Shown one piece after another: positions 14,620 through 28,011 of a DNA stretch of 42,160 bases. Within the stretch, counting starts at the first letter, position 1. Every line of letters begins with the position of its first letter. Under the pieces are notes generated by a model, which searched no databases, was not told the DNA's origin, and was given only the letters and a program-made list of their open reading frames with translations. Origin of the DNA: Streptomyces sp. H27-H5 (lineage in GTDB: Bacteria; Actinomycetota; Actinomycetes; Streptomycetales; Streptomycetaceae); the NCBI RefSeq assembly GCF_026627505.1, contig NZ_JAPNLK010000073.1, forward strand, positions 1 through 42,160, read 5' to 3'. Position numbers and translations under genes: made by a program.

Positions 14620-15627
14620 ATGCCTTCGTCTGACATGCCCATGCTCACTCCTGAGCGGGGTGGCGACGCCCCGTCGCCCGCCGCCGTCTCCGCCGTCGGT
14701 CTGCGCAAGTCGTACGGCGACAAGATCGTGCTCGACGGCATCGACCTGCGCATCCCGGCCGGGTCCGTGTTCGCGCTGCTCGGGCCGAACGGCGCCGGCA
14801 AGACCACCACCGTGCAGATCCTCTCCACCCTCATCGCCGCAGACGGTGGTCAGGCCCGGGTCGGCGGCCACGACCTGACCACCGACCCGCAGGCCGTGCG
14901 CGCCGCGATCGGCGTCACCGGACAGTTCTCCGCCGTCGACGGCCTGATCACCGGCGAGGAGAACATGCTCCTCATGGCGGACCTCCACCACCTGCCCCAG
15001 CGCGAGGGACGCCGCGTCGCCGCCGAACTGCTGGAGCGGTTCGACCTCACCGAGGCGGCGAAGAAGCCCGCCTCCACCTACTCCGGCGGCATGAAACGCC
15101 GACTCGACCTCGCCATGACCCTCGTCGGCAACCCGCGGATCATCTTCCTCGACGAACCCACCACCGGCCTCGACCCGCGCAGCCGCCACAACATGTGGAA
15201 CATCATCCGCGACCTCGTCACGGGCGGCGTCACCGTCTTCCTCACCACCCAGTACCTGGAGGAGGCCGACCAACTCGCCGACCGCATCGCCGTCCTCAAC
15301 GACGGCAGGATCGCCGCCGAAGGCACTGCCGCCGAGTTGAAGCGGCTCGTCCCCGGCGGCCACGTCCGCCTGCGCTTCTCCGACCCGGCCGCCTACCGGT
15401 CCGCCACCTCCGCCCTCCACGAGGCGACCAGGGACGACGAGGCACTCGCCCTGCAGATCCCCAGCGACGGCAGCCAACGCGAACTGCGCGCCATCCTCGA
15501 CCTGTTGGACTCCGCAGGCATCGACGCCGACGAACTGACCGTGCACACCCCCGACCTCGACGACGTATTCTTCGCCCTGACCGACGGCACCACCGTCCCC
15601 CACCAGTCCAAGGAGAACGTCCGATGA
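14620..15627 (+). CDS. DrrA-type ABC transporter ATP-binding protein
   Basis: A 335-residue ATPase of the daunorubicin-resistance (DrrA/CcmA) family. Walker A is GPNGAGKTTT, the signature is YSGGMKRRLDLA, Walker B is IIFLDEPTTGLD, and the switch His is replaced by the TTQYLEEAD motif typical of this family. The C-terminal ~90 residues form the DrrA-specific domain. GGGGAGG precedes the ATG at 14620. Its stop overlaps the permease start (ATGA at 15624-15627). It probably powers efflux of a hydrophobic compound or lipid; the substrate is not known. Confidence 0.92.
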   Translation: MPSSDMPMLTPERGGDAPSPAAVSAVGLRKSYGDKIVLDGIDLRIPAGSVFALLGPNGAGKTTTVQILSTLIAADGGQARVGGHDLTTDPQAVRAAIGVTGQFSAVDGLITGEENMLLMADLHHLPQREGRRVAAELLERFDLTEAAKKPASTYSGGMKRRLDLAMTLVGNPRIIFLDEPTTGLDPRSRHNMWNIIRDLVTGGVTVFLTTQYLEEADQLADRIAVLNDGRIAAEGTAAELKRLVPGGHVRLRFSDPAAYRSATSALHEATRDDEALALQIPSDGSQRELRAILDLLDSAGIDADELTVHTPDLDDVFFALTDGTTVPHQSKENVR

Positions 15628-16415
15628 GCGCCCTCTCCCTCGCCTTCCGCGACTCCCACACCATGCTGCGCCGCAACCTGCTGCACGCCCGGCGCTACCC
15701 GTCGCTCACCCTGAACCTGCTGCTCACCCCGGTCATGCTCCTGCTGCTCTTCGTCTACCTCTTCGGCGACGTGATGAGCGCGGGCATCGGCGGCGGCGGC
15801 GCCGACCGCTCCGCGTACATCGCCTACATCGTCCCGGGCATCCTGCTGATGACCATCGGCGGCACCGTCGTCGGGACGGCCGTGTCCGTCTCCACCGACA
15901 TGACCGAGGGAATCATCGCCCGCTTCCGCACGATGTCGATCCACCGCGGCTCCGTGATCATCGGGCACGTCGTCGGCAGCGTCCTGCAGTCGATCGCCGG
16001 CGTGATCCTCGTCGGCGCCGTCGCCGTGGCCATCGGCTTCCGCTCCACCGACGCCACGGCCCTGGAGTGGCTGGCGGCGTTCGGGCTGCTCGTACTCTTC
16101 GCCACGGCGCTCACCTGGATCGCGGTCGGCATGGGCCTCATCAGCCCGAACGCCGAGGCGGCCAGCAACAACGCGCTGCCGATGATCCTGCTGCCGCTCC
16201 TGTCCAGCGCGTTCGTGCCGGTCGACTCCATGCCCGGCTGGTTCCAACCGGTCGCCCGGTACCAGCCCTTCACTCCCGCCATCGAGACCCTGCGCGGGCT
16301 GCTGCTGGGCAGCGAGATCGGCCACAACGGGTGGCTCGCGGTCGCCTGGTGCCTGGGGCTCACGGTGCTCGGCTACTTCTGGGCGACCTCGAAGTTCAAC
16401 CGCGACCCGAAGTAG
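15624..16415 (+). CDS. ABC-2 type transporter permease (DrrB-like)
   Basis: A 263-residue membrane protein with about six hydrophobic segments: TLNLLLTPVMLLLLFVYLFG, the IVPGILLMTIGGTVVGTAVS region, an SIAGVILVGAVAVAIGF segment, the LLVLFATALTWIAVGMG segment, the PMILLPLLSSAF region and WLAVAWCLGLTVLGYFW. The conserved DrrB C-terminal YQPFTPAIETLRGLLLG is present. It overlaps the ATPase gene by 4 bases and must form the complex with it. It is the last gene of the operon beginning with the HicB-like regulator. Confidence 0.92.
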   Translation: MSALSLAFRDSHTMLRRNLLHARRYPSLTLNLLLTPVMLLLLFVYLFGDVMSAGIGGGGADRSAYIAYIVPGILLMTIGGTVVGTAVSVSTDMTEGIIARFRTMSIHRGSVIIGHVVGSVLQSIAGVILVGAVAVAIGFRSTDATALEWLAAFGLLVLFATALTWIAVGMGLISPNAEAASNNALPMILLPLLSSAFVPVDSMPGWFQPVARYQPFTPAIETLRGLLLGSEIGHNGWLAVAWCLGLTVLGYFWATSKFNRDPK

Positions 16416-17001
16416 CCGCCACGTCGGCGCCGGCCGGGTCCCGCACCGCATCCCGCGACGTCCAGGCGACTCGTCCCGCCCCGAGGGCGGCGTACCCCGA
16501 CACCCCGTCGGCGTACGCCGCCCCGCCGTCGTCGAGGCCCGGGGCCCGAACCCACCGGCTCTCCCTGACGACGGTGGACACGACTGGAGTCGCGTACGAG
16601 GACCTCCCCCGCCACGTGGCCGACCTTCGTACGATCAACCCGGATCGGGCTTGACCGGTGAACCTGCGCAACGTAACTTCGACCGCACCCGCTCACGAGC
16701 CACTGGAAGGAGGCGAAGCCGGATGTCGACCATCTCCGCGATACTTCGCCTCGCTCACCAGATCGCCTGGGCTCCGGGTCGCGTGGCACACGGCTGCTGA
16801 CGCGGCACACGGCTGCCGAGCAGCCCCCTTCCCGGCGTGCCCGATCGTGGCCCCGGTACCTCCCCCTTCACCACTCACGGCACCACGCTGCGTGCCGACG
16901 CGTCGCGCTCCGGGTCATCGAGCCGCGCCACTGAACGAGAAAGCACCCCACATGGCGACCAGGTCCATCAGATCGACCGTGCCCCGAAACGAGGACGTGC
17001 C
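16416..17001. other. Intergenic region upstream of xdhA
   Basis: About 590 bases without a full gene. It holds the small ORF at 16723-16800 and a direct repeat GGCACACGGCTGC at about 16785-16797 and 16803-16815. No recognisable purine riboswitch or PucR-type operator was identified. The xdhA promoter must lie here. Confidence 0.4.
16723..16800 (+). CDS. Possible 25-residue leader ORF upstream of xdhA
   Basis: AAGGAGG nine bases before the ATG at 16723 is one of the best ribosome-binding sites in this window. The product begins MSTISAILRLAHQIAWAPGR and ends HGC before TGA. No family is recognised. It lies 200 bases before xdhA, and its last codons are part of the direct repeat GGCACACGGCTGC. 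It may be a regulatory uORF or a remnant of a gene start. Coding status rests on the ribosome-binding site only. Confidence 0.35.
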   Translation: MSTISAILRLAHQIAWAPGRVAHGC

Positions 17002-20904
<3,903 letters not shown>

Positions 20905-20912
<8 letters not shown>

Positions 20913-21816
20913 CATGAGCTGGGTGGCCGCGGTCGCGCGGTTGCGGGCACGCCGGGAACCCGGGGTGCTCGTGACCGTCGCGACCGTGCGCGGCCACGCG
21001 CCCCGCCGGGCCGGTGCCAAACTCGTCGTGGGACGGACCGAGACGTGGGGTTCGATCGGGGGCGGCAACATCGAGGCCGTCGCCATCGACCGGGCGCGCG
21101 AGCTGTGCGGCACGGCCGATCAGGAGCCCGAGATGATGGAGTTCGCCCTCAACGACAAGGTCACCGGCCCGCACGGTGTGCAGTGCTGCGGCGGAGCGGT
21201 CACCCTGCTGCTCGAACCGCTGCCGGTGGTCCGGGCGGTGGCGGTCTTCGGGGTCGGGCACGTCGGACTGGAGCTGGCCCGCATCCTGGCCCGGCAGAAC
21301 CTGGATCTGCACCTGATCGACACCCGGCCCGACATGCTCACCGACGAACGGCTCGGCGTGCTCGCCGACGCGATGGCGCAGATCCACGTGCGTCACACAC
21401 CGCTCCTTCCGGAGGAGGTGCTCGCGGAGTTGCCGGCCGGCACCCACGTCCTGATCATGACCCACGATCACGCCGAGGACGCCGCGCTGTGCGACGCCGC
21501 CCTGCGCACCGCCGGCCTCGGCTCGATCGGCCTGATCGGCTCGTCCGCCAAATGGGCTCGGTTCCGGCAGCGCCTGGCCAACGAGGGCGGCCACGACGCC
21601 GCCGGCATCGACCGGATCAAGACCCCGATCGGGATCGCCGGGATCACCGGCAAGGAACCCGCGACGATCGCGGTGAGCGTCGCGGCGGACCTGCTCCGGG
21701 CCTTCGAACAGGAACGCGAACGGGAGCGCGAGCAAGACCGGGACCCGCGCCGTGAACAGGACCGTGGACAGGACCGCGAGCCGGCGGTGCCGTACGCGAT
21801 CGCCGGCGGCGCCTGA
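20905..21816 (+). CDS. xdhC: XdhC molybdenum cofactor insertion chaperone
   Basis: A 303-residue XdhC/CoxI family protein. The N-terminal domain has GHAPRRAGAKLVVG and SIGGGNIEAVAIDRA; CCGGAVTLLLEPLP precedes a Rossmann domain (VFGVGHVGLELARIL) and the conserved SIGLIGSSAKWARFRQRLAN with GITGKEPATIAVSVAADLL. It binds and sulfurates Moco for delivery to XdhB. The start overlaps the xdhB stop. The C-terminus has a low-complexity Glu/Arg/Asp/Gln repeat tail (EREREREQDRD). The gene converges with the bacteriocin transporter operon, 9 bases away. Confidence 0.93.
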
Positions 21817-21825
21817 GGGGGCCCG

Positions 21826-24783
21826 TCAGCGCAGCTGGCGGCGGACCAGGTCGTGGAAGAGGCCGGTCGTGTCGGCGAGCAGTTCGGCGGGCGGGCCCTG
21901 CTGCACGATTCGGCCGTCCGCCATGGCGATCACCCGGTCGGCTCCCATGACCGTGGAGAGCCGGTGGGCGATCACGACGCGGGTGGCGCGCAGGGCGCGG
22001 GTGGACTCGACGACCACGCGCTGGGCCTCGTTGTCCAGCGCGCTGGTGGCCTCGTCGAAGAACAGGATGCGCGGCTTGCGGATGAGGGCCTGGGCGATCA
22101 TGAGTCGTTGGCGCTGACCTCCCGAGACGGTGCCGCCGCCGTCGGACAGCATGGTGTGCATGCCCATCGGCATGGCCTTGATGTCCTCCGCCAGGCCCGC
22201 CATCGCGGCGGCCTCCCACGCCTCTTCGAGCGAGAACGTCCCGGCGCCGCAGATGCAGTCGAGGATCGAGCCGGTGAAGGGCTGGGCGTTCTGCAAGACG
22301 ACGCCGCACTGACGGCGTACGGCGGCCTGGTCGAGCGCCGCCAGGTCCTGGCCGTCGTACAGGACGCTGCCGGAGTCGGGCTTGTCGAAGCCGATGAGCA
22401 GCCGCAGCAGGGTCGACTTGCCGCAGCCGCTGGCCCCGACGATCGCGACGAACTCGCCCTGCCCGATGCGGAAGTTGATGTCGTCGAGTACGAGCGGGCC
22501 GTCGTCGGTGTAGCGGTACGACACGTCCTTGGCCTCGACGGCGCCGGTCAGCTCGCCCGGTCGGGTACTGGAGCGGACCGCCTCGGGGGCCTCCCGCAGG
22601 AGCGGCTTGACCTGCTCGAACATCGGCAGCACGGCAGCGGCCGAGATGAGCGCACCGGTCAGCTGCGTCACCGAGGACAACAGCATCGTCAGGGCGGTGC
22701 TGAAGGTGAGGAACTCGCCGGCGGACATGGCGCCGCGGGCCGGTCCGGCGAGCAGCATGAACATCACCAGCGTGCACAGCGGCAGGTAGACGGCGCCCAG
22801 GACCGTGATGACGTTCTGTATCCGGCCGATGCGCTGTTGCAGGTCACGGGTACGGGCGAACTCCCGCGCCCAGGCCGCGTACGCGAAGCTCTCGGCCGCG
22901 GCGACGCGGAGCTTGGGCAGGCCGCGCAGGGTCTGGAAGGCCTGGTTGTTGAGCCGGTTGCCGAGCGAGATCAGCCGCCGCTGGTAGCGCAACTGCCACA
23001 GTCCCAGTCCGAGGAAGACGCCCGCGATGACGACCAGCATGGCGAGCGCCACCATGGCCAGCGGCACGCTGTAGACGAGGAGCAGTACGAGGTTCATCGC
23101 GCCGACCGCGCCCGCTTGTACGCAGACCGGCCCGATGCCGGACAGCACACGGCGGATGGCGCTGATGCCCATCGCCGCTCCGGCCAGTTCGCCCGTGGAT
23201 CGGCCGGCGAAGAACGTCGTCGGCAGCCGCAGCAGCCGGTCCCACACCGCCGGCTGCAGGGTGGCCTCGACGCGGCCCTCCATGCGCAGGAGGGAGGTGT
23301 TCTGCAGCAGCATGAAGACGGCCGAGACGATGCCGGTCGCGATCAGCGCCATGCCGGTCTGCACGATGAGGCCGTTCTCGCCCTGTGGGACGTAGTGGCC
23401 GAGGACCCGGCCGGTGGCGATCGGCACCAGTGCGCCCAGGACCACCGCGACCAGCCCGCCCAGCAGGAGGCTGCGCAGCTCCGGGAGGGTGCCGCGCACG
23501 CTGAACCGGAGCAGCGCCGGCAGGCCCACGCGCCCGTCGGGCAGCGGGCGGTACAGCATGACGGCTCGCGGTTCGAAGACGGCCTCGTTCGTCGTGCCGA
23601 CGCGCTCGCGCGTGCCGGTGGCGGGGTCGACGGCCTCGTAGCCGCCGCGCCGCCACAGCAGGGCGACCGGTGCGCCGTCCTTCTCGCGCCGGCCCACCAG
23701 CGGCCCGGTGTTCTCCCGCCACCAGCGCCCGCTGAGCCTGACCACGCGGGTACGGATCCGGGAGGCGAGCGCGATGCTCTCGACGGGATCCACCTGTCCG
23801 GCGGTGCCGCCGGCCTCACCCGGTTCGGACAGGGTGATGCGTGCGGCGTCGGCGACCAGGCGGCACACGGCGAACGTCGCGTCGACGCCCGCGCCGCGGC
23901 GGGTGTCCCGGCCGGAGCGGACGATCGACGCCAGCAGGGTCCGGTCCGCCTGGGTACGGGCTGCCCGGCCGGCCTCGATGCCGGCCGCCGTACGGTCCTC
24001 GTGCGCGCGCTCCAGCTCTTCGATCCAGCCGTCCAGGGCGTACAGCAGCCGGTACTGCTGGTCGACCATGCCCTGCCACATCGCCGCGTCGACGAGGAGG
24101 GTGCCCACCGCCTCCGCCTCGTACACGGCCCCGTACTGGACGCTGCCCGGGGGGATCTGCATCCAGAGGATGTCGTCGTCGGCTCCGCCGTGTTCGGCGG
24201 TGGCGCCGCCGTCCAACGGCGCCTGGTAGAGCACGCGCAGGCCGCGGCCGATGCCGCGTGCGAAGGCGTCCTCCAGGGGGCTCGGTCGCCCTGCGGCGGG
24301 AGCGCCGTACTGCTCCGGTGCGGCGTTCCACGCTCCGCCGTGGAAGCCGTCTCCGGGGAGCCGGCCGCCGAGGGACTGGTCCCCGTGGAACTGGTCTCCG
24401 TGGAACTGATCGCCGTACTCGGGTCGGTACAGCTCCCGCAGTTCGATGCGCCGCAGCCGACATCCTTGCAGGGGCCGGCCGACCAGGGTGTGGTGCGGCC
24501 CCTCGGCCGGGCCCAGCAGCAGCGTGCCCGGTTCCAGCCGGCCCAGGAAGTGCCAGTGTCCGGCCTGCGAGGCGTCGACGGCGAACAGGTCCAACGCCCC
24601 CCGCACGACCAGCCACAGGACGAGCGGGCCCTCCAGGGCCAGGCTGCGCAGGCCCGTGCAGTCGACCGGCGAGCCCAGGGCGCCCAGGGCCGCGACGACC
24701 GGGTCCGGGGTCCCGCCCGGTTGACCGGCGGTGACGGTGCCGGAAGCGGCGGCCGTGCCGGCGGTGTGGGGGGCGTGCGTCAC
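21826..24783 (-). CDS. NHLM bacteriocin system ABC transporter, ATP-binding protein
   Basis: A 985-residue transporter. The long N-terminal region (about residues 1-420) lacks a C39 peptidase and resembles the regulatory, cyclic-nucleotide-binding-like part of the NHLM exporter family. The membrane domain (about 440-720) has five to six hydrophobic segments. The nucleotide-binding domain has Walker A GASGCGKST, signature TVSGGQRQR, Walker B ILFFDEATSALD and the switch HRLSTV. A small repeat GDQFHGDQFHGDQS lies near residue 123. GTG at 24783 follows the stop of the C39 transporter gene by one base. With its neighbour it likely forms the export complex for the double-glycine peptide. Confidence 0.87.
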   Translation of the reverse strand: MTHAPHTAGTAAASGTVTAGQPGGTPDPVVAALGALGSPVDCTGLRSLALEGPLVLWLVVRGALDLFAVDASQAGHWHFLGRLEPGTLLLGPAEGPHHTLVGRPLQGCRLRRIELRELYRPEYGDQFHGDQFHGDQSLGGRLPGDGFHGGAWNAAPEQYGAPAAGRPSPLEDAFARGIGRGLRVLYQAPLDGGATAEHGGADDDILWMQIPPGSVQYGAVYEAEAVGTLLVDAAMWQGMVDQQYRLLYALDGWIEELERAHEDRTAAGIEAGRAARTQADRTLLASIVRSGRDTRRGAGVDATFAVCRLVADAARITLSEPGEAGGTAGQVDPVESIALASRIRTRVVRLSGRWWRENTGPLVGRREKDGAPVALLWRRGGYEAVDPATGTRERVGTTNEAVFEPRAVMLYRPLPDGRVGLPALLRFSVRGTLPELRSLLLGGLVAVVLGALVPIATGRVLGHYVPQGENGLIVQTGMALIATGIVSAVFMLLQNTSLLRMEGRVEATLQPAVWDRLLRLPTTFFAGRSTGELAGAAMGISAIRRVLSGIGPVCVQAGAVGAMNLVLLLVYSVPLAMVALAMLVVIAGVFLGLGLWQLRYQRRLISLGNRLNNQAFQTLRGLPKLRVAAAESFAYAAWAREFARTRDLQQRIGRIQNVITVLGAVYLPLCTLVMFMLLAGPARGAMSAGEFLTFSTALTMLLSSVTQLTGALISAAAVLPMFEQVKPLLREAPEAVRSSTRPGELTGAVEAKDVSYRYTDDGPLVLDDINFRIGQGEFVAIVGASGCGKSTLLRLLIGFDKPDSGSVLYDGQDLAALDQAAVRRQCGVVLQNAQPFTGSILDCICGAGTFSLEEAWEAAAMAGLAEDIKAMPMGMHTMLSDGGGTVSGGQRQRLMIAQALIRKPRILFFDEATSALDNEAQRVVVESTRALRATRVVIAHRLSTVMGADRVIAMADGRIVQQGPPAELLADTTGLFHDLVRRQLR

Positions 24784-24784
24784 C

Positions 24785-27052
24785 TCAGTGCTCCTTGACC
24801 AGTTCGGCGTACGGGCCCCGCGCGGCGACCAGGTGCTCGTGCCGGCCGCGTTCCACGATCGCGCCCCGGTCGAGCACCACGATCTCGTCGCTGTCGCGCA
24901 CGGTGCTCAGCCGGTGGGCGATGACCACACAGGCGCAGCCGCGGCGGCGCAGGTTGTCGATGATGACCTGCTCGGTCACCGCGTCCAGGGCGCTGGTCAC
25001 CTCGTCGAGCACCATGACGCTGGGGCGGCGCACCAGCGCCCGGGCGATCTCCAGGCGCTGCCGCTGACCGCCGGAGAAGTTGCGACCGTCCTGTTCGACG
25101 CGGCTGTGGATGCCGCCGGGACGGCGGGCGACCACGTCGTGCACGGCGGCGTCCTGGAGGGCCGCGACCACGGCCTCGTCGGGGATGGAGGGGTCCCACA
25201 GCGTGACGTTGTCGCGGACGGTGCCCTCGAAGAGGAAGACGTCCTGGTCGACGAAGGAGACGGATGCGGCCAGCGCGCCGCGCGGGATGTCCTCCAGCCG
25301 CATGCCGTCGATGCGGATGGCCCCCTCCCAGGGGGTGTGGAGGCCGGAGATCAGCCGGGAGACGGTGGACTTGCCGCTGCCGGAGCCGCCGACGAGCGCG
25401 ACCTGCTGCCCGGGGCCGACGGAGAGCGAGAAGTCCGTGAGCAGCGGGGCGTCCAGTGGGCTGTAGCCGAAGGTGACGTGCTCCAGTTCCACATGGCCCT
25501 TGAGGCGTCGGGTGCCGGCGGCGGGCTCGCGCCGCGAGTGGACCGGGTCGACGGGGAAGTTCTCGACGTCCTTGAGGCGGGCGACGTCGGCCGCGAAGTC
25601 CTGGATCCTTCCCGCGACGCCGCCCAGCCGGGAGATCGGCGCGGTGAAGCTGGTGACCAGGGCCTGGAAGGCGACGAGGAGGCCCACGGTGAGGTGTCCC
25701 TCCACCGCCCGCAGGCCGCCGATCATCAGGATCAGCGCGCTGTTGAACGCCGCCAGCGTGGGCGCGACGATCGCGAGCCACGCGCTGGGCACGCCGAGCC
25801 GCTGCTGCACGTCGAGGGTGACGGCGTGCTGTCCGGCCCAGCGCCGGAAGAAGCCGTTCTCGCCGCCCGTGGCCTTCATGGTCTCGATGAGTTGGAGACC
25901 GCTGTACGAGGTGTTGGTCAGCCGGGCGCTCTCGGCGCGCAGCTTCTGGGTGTCGGTGGCCCTCAGCCGGATCACGATCCGCAGGGCCACCACGTTGAGC
26001 AGCGCCACGGCCACGCCGACGAGGGTGAGTTGTGGATCGTACGTCCACAGCAGCACCGCGTAGATCACGACCACCACGGCGTCCACGCCCGCGGCGGCCA
26101 GGTCCCGGGCGAGGGTCTCGGCGACCGTGTCGTTGGACTGCAGGCGCTGGACCAGGTCCGCCGGGTTGCGCTGGGAGTAGAAGGTGACGGGAAGCCTGAG
26201 GAGGTGCCGGAAGAAGCGGGCACCGCCCAGGGTGGAGGAGATGATGCGCCCGCGCAGCAGGTTGGCCTGTTGCAGCGCGGTGAGTGTCGCCGTGAGTACG
26301 AGGGCGACCGCCAGCGAGGCGAACAGCACCCCCAGCAGCGACGTCTGCTCCCCGATCAGGAACATGTCGATGTACGTGCGGCTCAGGGCCGGCACCGAGG
26401 CACCGACGGCCACCAGGAGGAGGCTGGAGAGCACGGCGGCGGCCATGGTTCCCGAAGTGCCCCGCAGGCGGGCCGGCATGGCGCCCAGGACACCCGGCTT
26501 GCGGCCGCCGCGGCGGAAACCTTCGCCGGGTTCAAAGGTGAGCACGACACCGGTGAAGCTGGTGTCGAACTCGTCCAGGGGAATGAACCGGCGTCCCTTG
26601 CCCGGGTCGTTGACGTACACGCCCTTGCGGCCGAGCCGGCGGCTCATGCCGTCGTAGACGACGTAGTGGTTGAACTCCCAGAAGAGGATGGCCGGGGCGC
26701 TCACCTCGGCCAGCGCGGCCAGGCCCATCTGCATGCCCTTGGCCGTCAGCCCGTAACCACGGGCAGCCTTGAGGAGGTTGCCGGCGCGGGAGCCGTCGCG
26801 GGAGACGCCGCACGCGATGCGCAGTTCCTCCAGGGGGACGAAGCGGCCGTGGTGGCCGAGCACCATGGCCAGCGCGGCGGCGCCGCACTCCACCGCCTCC
26901 ATCTGCAACACGGTGGGGGTGTGTACCGGGCGGGGCGTCCTGCCCCCGGGGGCGGGTGCGGGCCTGCGGCGGGTGCCCTTGGACTCGGGGCGGTGGCGCC
27001 GGTGTCCGGACGAAGGGAGCTGCGGCGGTGTGCCGGTCCGCGGCGCGGTCAC
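24785..27052 (-). CDS. NHLM bacteriocin system ABC transporter with C39 peptidase domain
   Basis: A 755-residue peptidase-containing ABC transporter. The N-terminal C39 domain has the catalytic Cys in QMEAVECGAAALAMVL (C56), the His in FWEFNHYVVYDG (about H129) and the Asp in VYVNDPGKGRR (about D149). The membrane domain spans roughly 205-480; the ATPase has GGSGSGKST, NFSGGQRQRLEIARAL and VMVLDEVTSALD. These proteins cleave after the double glycine of the leader while exporting the core. Its GTG start overlaps the HlyD gene stop (GTGA at 27049-27052). The presumed substrate is the peptide encoded at 28012-28242. Confidence 0.9.
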   Translation of the reverse strand: MTAPRTGTPPQLPSSGHRRHRPESKGTRRRPAPAPGGRTPRPVHTPTVLQMEAVECGAAALAMVLGHHGRFVPLEELRIACGVSRDGSRAGNLLKAARGYGLTAKGMQMGLAALAEVSAPAILFWEFNHYVVYDGMSRRLGRKGVYVNDPGKGRRFIPLDEFDTSFTGVVLTFEPGEGFRRGGRKPGVLGAMPARLRGTSGTMAAAVLSSLLLVAVGASVPALSRTYIDMFLIGEQTSLLGVLFASLAVALVLTATLTALQQANLLRGRIISSTLGGARFFRHLLRLPVTFYSQRNPADLVQRLQSNDTVAETLARDLAAAGVDAVVVVIYAVLLWTYDPQLTLVGVAVALLNVVALRIVIRLRATDTQKLRAESARLTNTSYSGLQLIETMKATGGENGFFRRWAGQHAVTLDVQQRLGVPSAWLAIVAPTLAAFNSALILMIGGLRAVEGHLTVGLLVAFQALVTSFTAPISRLGGVAGRIQDFAADVARLKDVENFPVDPVHSRREPAAGTRRLKGHVELEHVTFGYSPLDAPLLTDFSLSVGPGQQVALVGGSGSGKSTVSRLISGLHTPWEGAIRIDGMRLEDIPRGALAASVSFVDQDVFLFEGTVRDNVTLWDPSIPDEAVVAALQDAAVHDVVARRPGGIHSRVEQDGRNFSGGQRQRLEIARALVRRPSVMVLDEVTSALDAVTEQVIIDNLRRRGCACVVIAHRLSTVRDSDEIVVLDRGAIVERGRHEHLVAARGPYAELVKEH

Positions 27053-27855
27053 GGCAGCAGCCAGTCGACGGGGCGTTGCACGTCGAGGTGGACGGCGCCG
27101 CTGACCGGTGTCCTCGACGGGATCTCGTCCGGGGGGCCGTCGGCGGAGGACCAGCGGTAGCCGGACTCGGTCGAGGTGGAGAGGTCCAGTTGTACGAGTA
27201 CCGCGACCGGGTTTCCGTCGCGGGTGAACTGTTCGGCAAGCCCGCCGTCGCCCAGGAAACCCCCGATCTGCGCCGTGGTCTGCGGCGCGCGGCCGACCGC
27301 CTTGACGCGGCCGCGCAGCGTGCCGAACCGCTGCTGCGGGACGGACTGGACGGTCAGGTCCACGGTCGCGCCGACCGGGATCGACGGGGCGCTGCCGCCG
27401 GGCACGTACAGTATGGCCACCAGCGGGTCCTCCGGGTTCTTCACGCGTTCCACGGTTGCCACGTCCGCACCGATGGAGACGACCGAGCCCACCTTGGCCA
27501 CGAGTGTCGCCAGCCGGCCGCCCGTCACCACGCGTACGGGGCGGTCCCCCTGGGCCGTACGGACGGTGAGCAGGGGCGCGCCGGCGGGCATCAGCCGACC
27601 CTCCTCGGCGAGGACCGCGGTCACCTGTCCCGCGACCGGGGTCTGCAGTACGTAACTGCCCTCGGCGTGGGTGAGGATGCCGGGTGCGCTCAGCTTGGAG
27701 GACACGCTGCCGGTGAAGGCCCAGAAAGTCGCGGCGGCCATGACGATGACCGTGACGGCCAGGACGAGCCGCCCCTGCGGGCGCGCGAAGCGTACGGGCA
27801 GGTCGAGTTCTTCGGGCGATTGCAGCTTGGAAAGAGCCTTTTGACGAAACTGCAC
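27049..27855 (-). CDS. NHLM bacteriocin system secretion (HlyD-like adaptor) protein
   Basis: A 268-residue membrane-fusion protein. The N-terminus (MQFRQKALSKLQSPEELDLP) is the usual opening of NHLM secretion proteins. One membrane segment follows (LVLAVTVIVMAAATFWAF), then a biotinyl-lipoyl-like half (SAPGILTHAEGSYVLQTPVA, GQVTAVLAEEG) and a C-terminal beta domain. It should link the ABC exporter to the cell exterior. It overlaps the C39 transporter start. It lies 156 bases downstream of the precursor gene, with a hairpin in between, so its expression may be set below that of the precursor. Confidence 0.87.
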   Translation of the reverse strand: MQFRQKALSKLQSPEELDLPVRFARPQGRLVLAVTVIVMAAATFWAFTGSVSSKLSAPGILTHAEGSYVLQTPVAGQVTAVLAEEGRLMPAGAPLLTVRTAQGDRPVRVVTGGRLATLVAKVGSVVSIGADVATVERVKNPEDPLVAILYVPGGSAPSIPVGATVDLTVQSVPQQRFGTLRGRVKAVGRAPQTTAQIGGFLGDGGLAEQFTRDGNPVAVLVQLDLSTSTESGYRWSSADGPPDEIPSRTPVSGAVHLDVQRPVDWLLP

Positions 27856-27960
27856 GACTATTCCTTCAACTGCATTCGGATCAGCCGGACGTGACGTCCG
27901 GAGGTGGCGGTCGCGCGTATCGGCCGTTCACATCGACCGCGCGCCGGCATGCGGGCAGCC

Positions 27961-27998
27961 ATGAACCCCGGAGCCGTGGGGGACGCTCCGGGGTTCAT
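27961..27998 (-). terminator. Strong hairpin between precursor and export genes
   Basis: ATGAACCCCGGAGC (27961-27974) and GCTCCGGGGTTCAT (27985-27998) form a perfect 14-bp stem with a 10-base loop, 13 bases after the precursor stop. No U run follows. A stable hairpin between a peptide gene and its export genes is commonly a partial terminator/mRNA stabiliser that gives excess precursor. Confidence 0.8.
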
Positions 27999-28011
27999 GG
28001 GGATATCCCGA

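Noticed and set aside
21853..24798. A 981-codon open frame on the plus strand
   Set aside because: It is antisense to the NHLM transporter gene, rich in Gln/Arg/Gly/Asp and without any domain pattern; the opposite frame has Walker A, signature and Walker B.
24731..27160. An 809-codon open frame on the plus strand opposite to the C39 transporter
   Set aside because: Low-complexity Val/Gly/Asp/His/Gln composition; the minus strand encodes the clear C39 and ABC domains.
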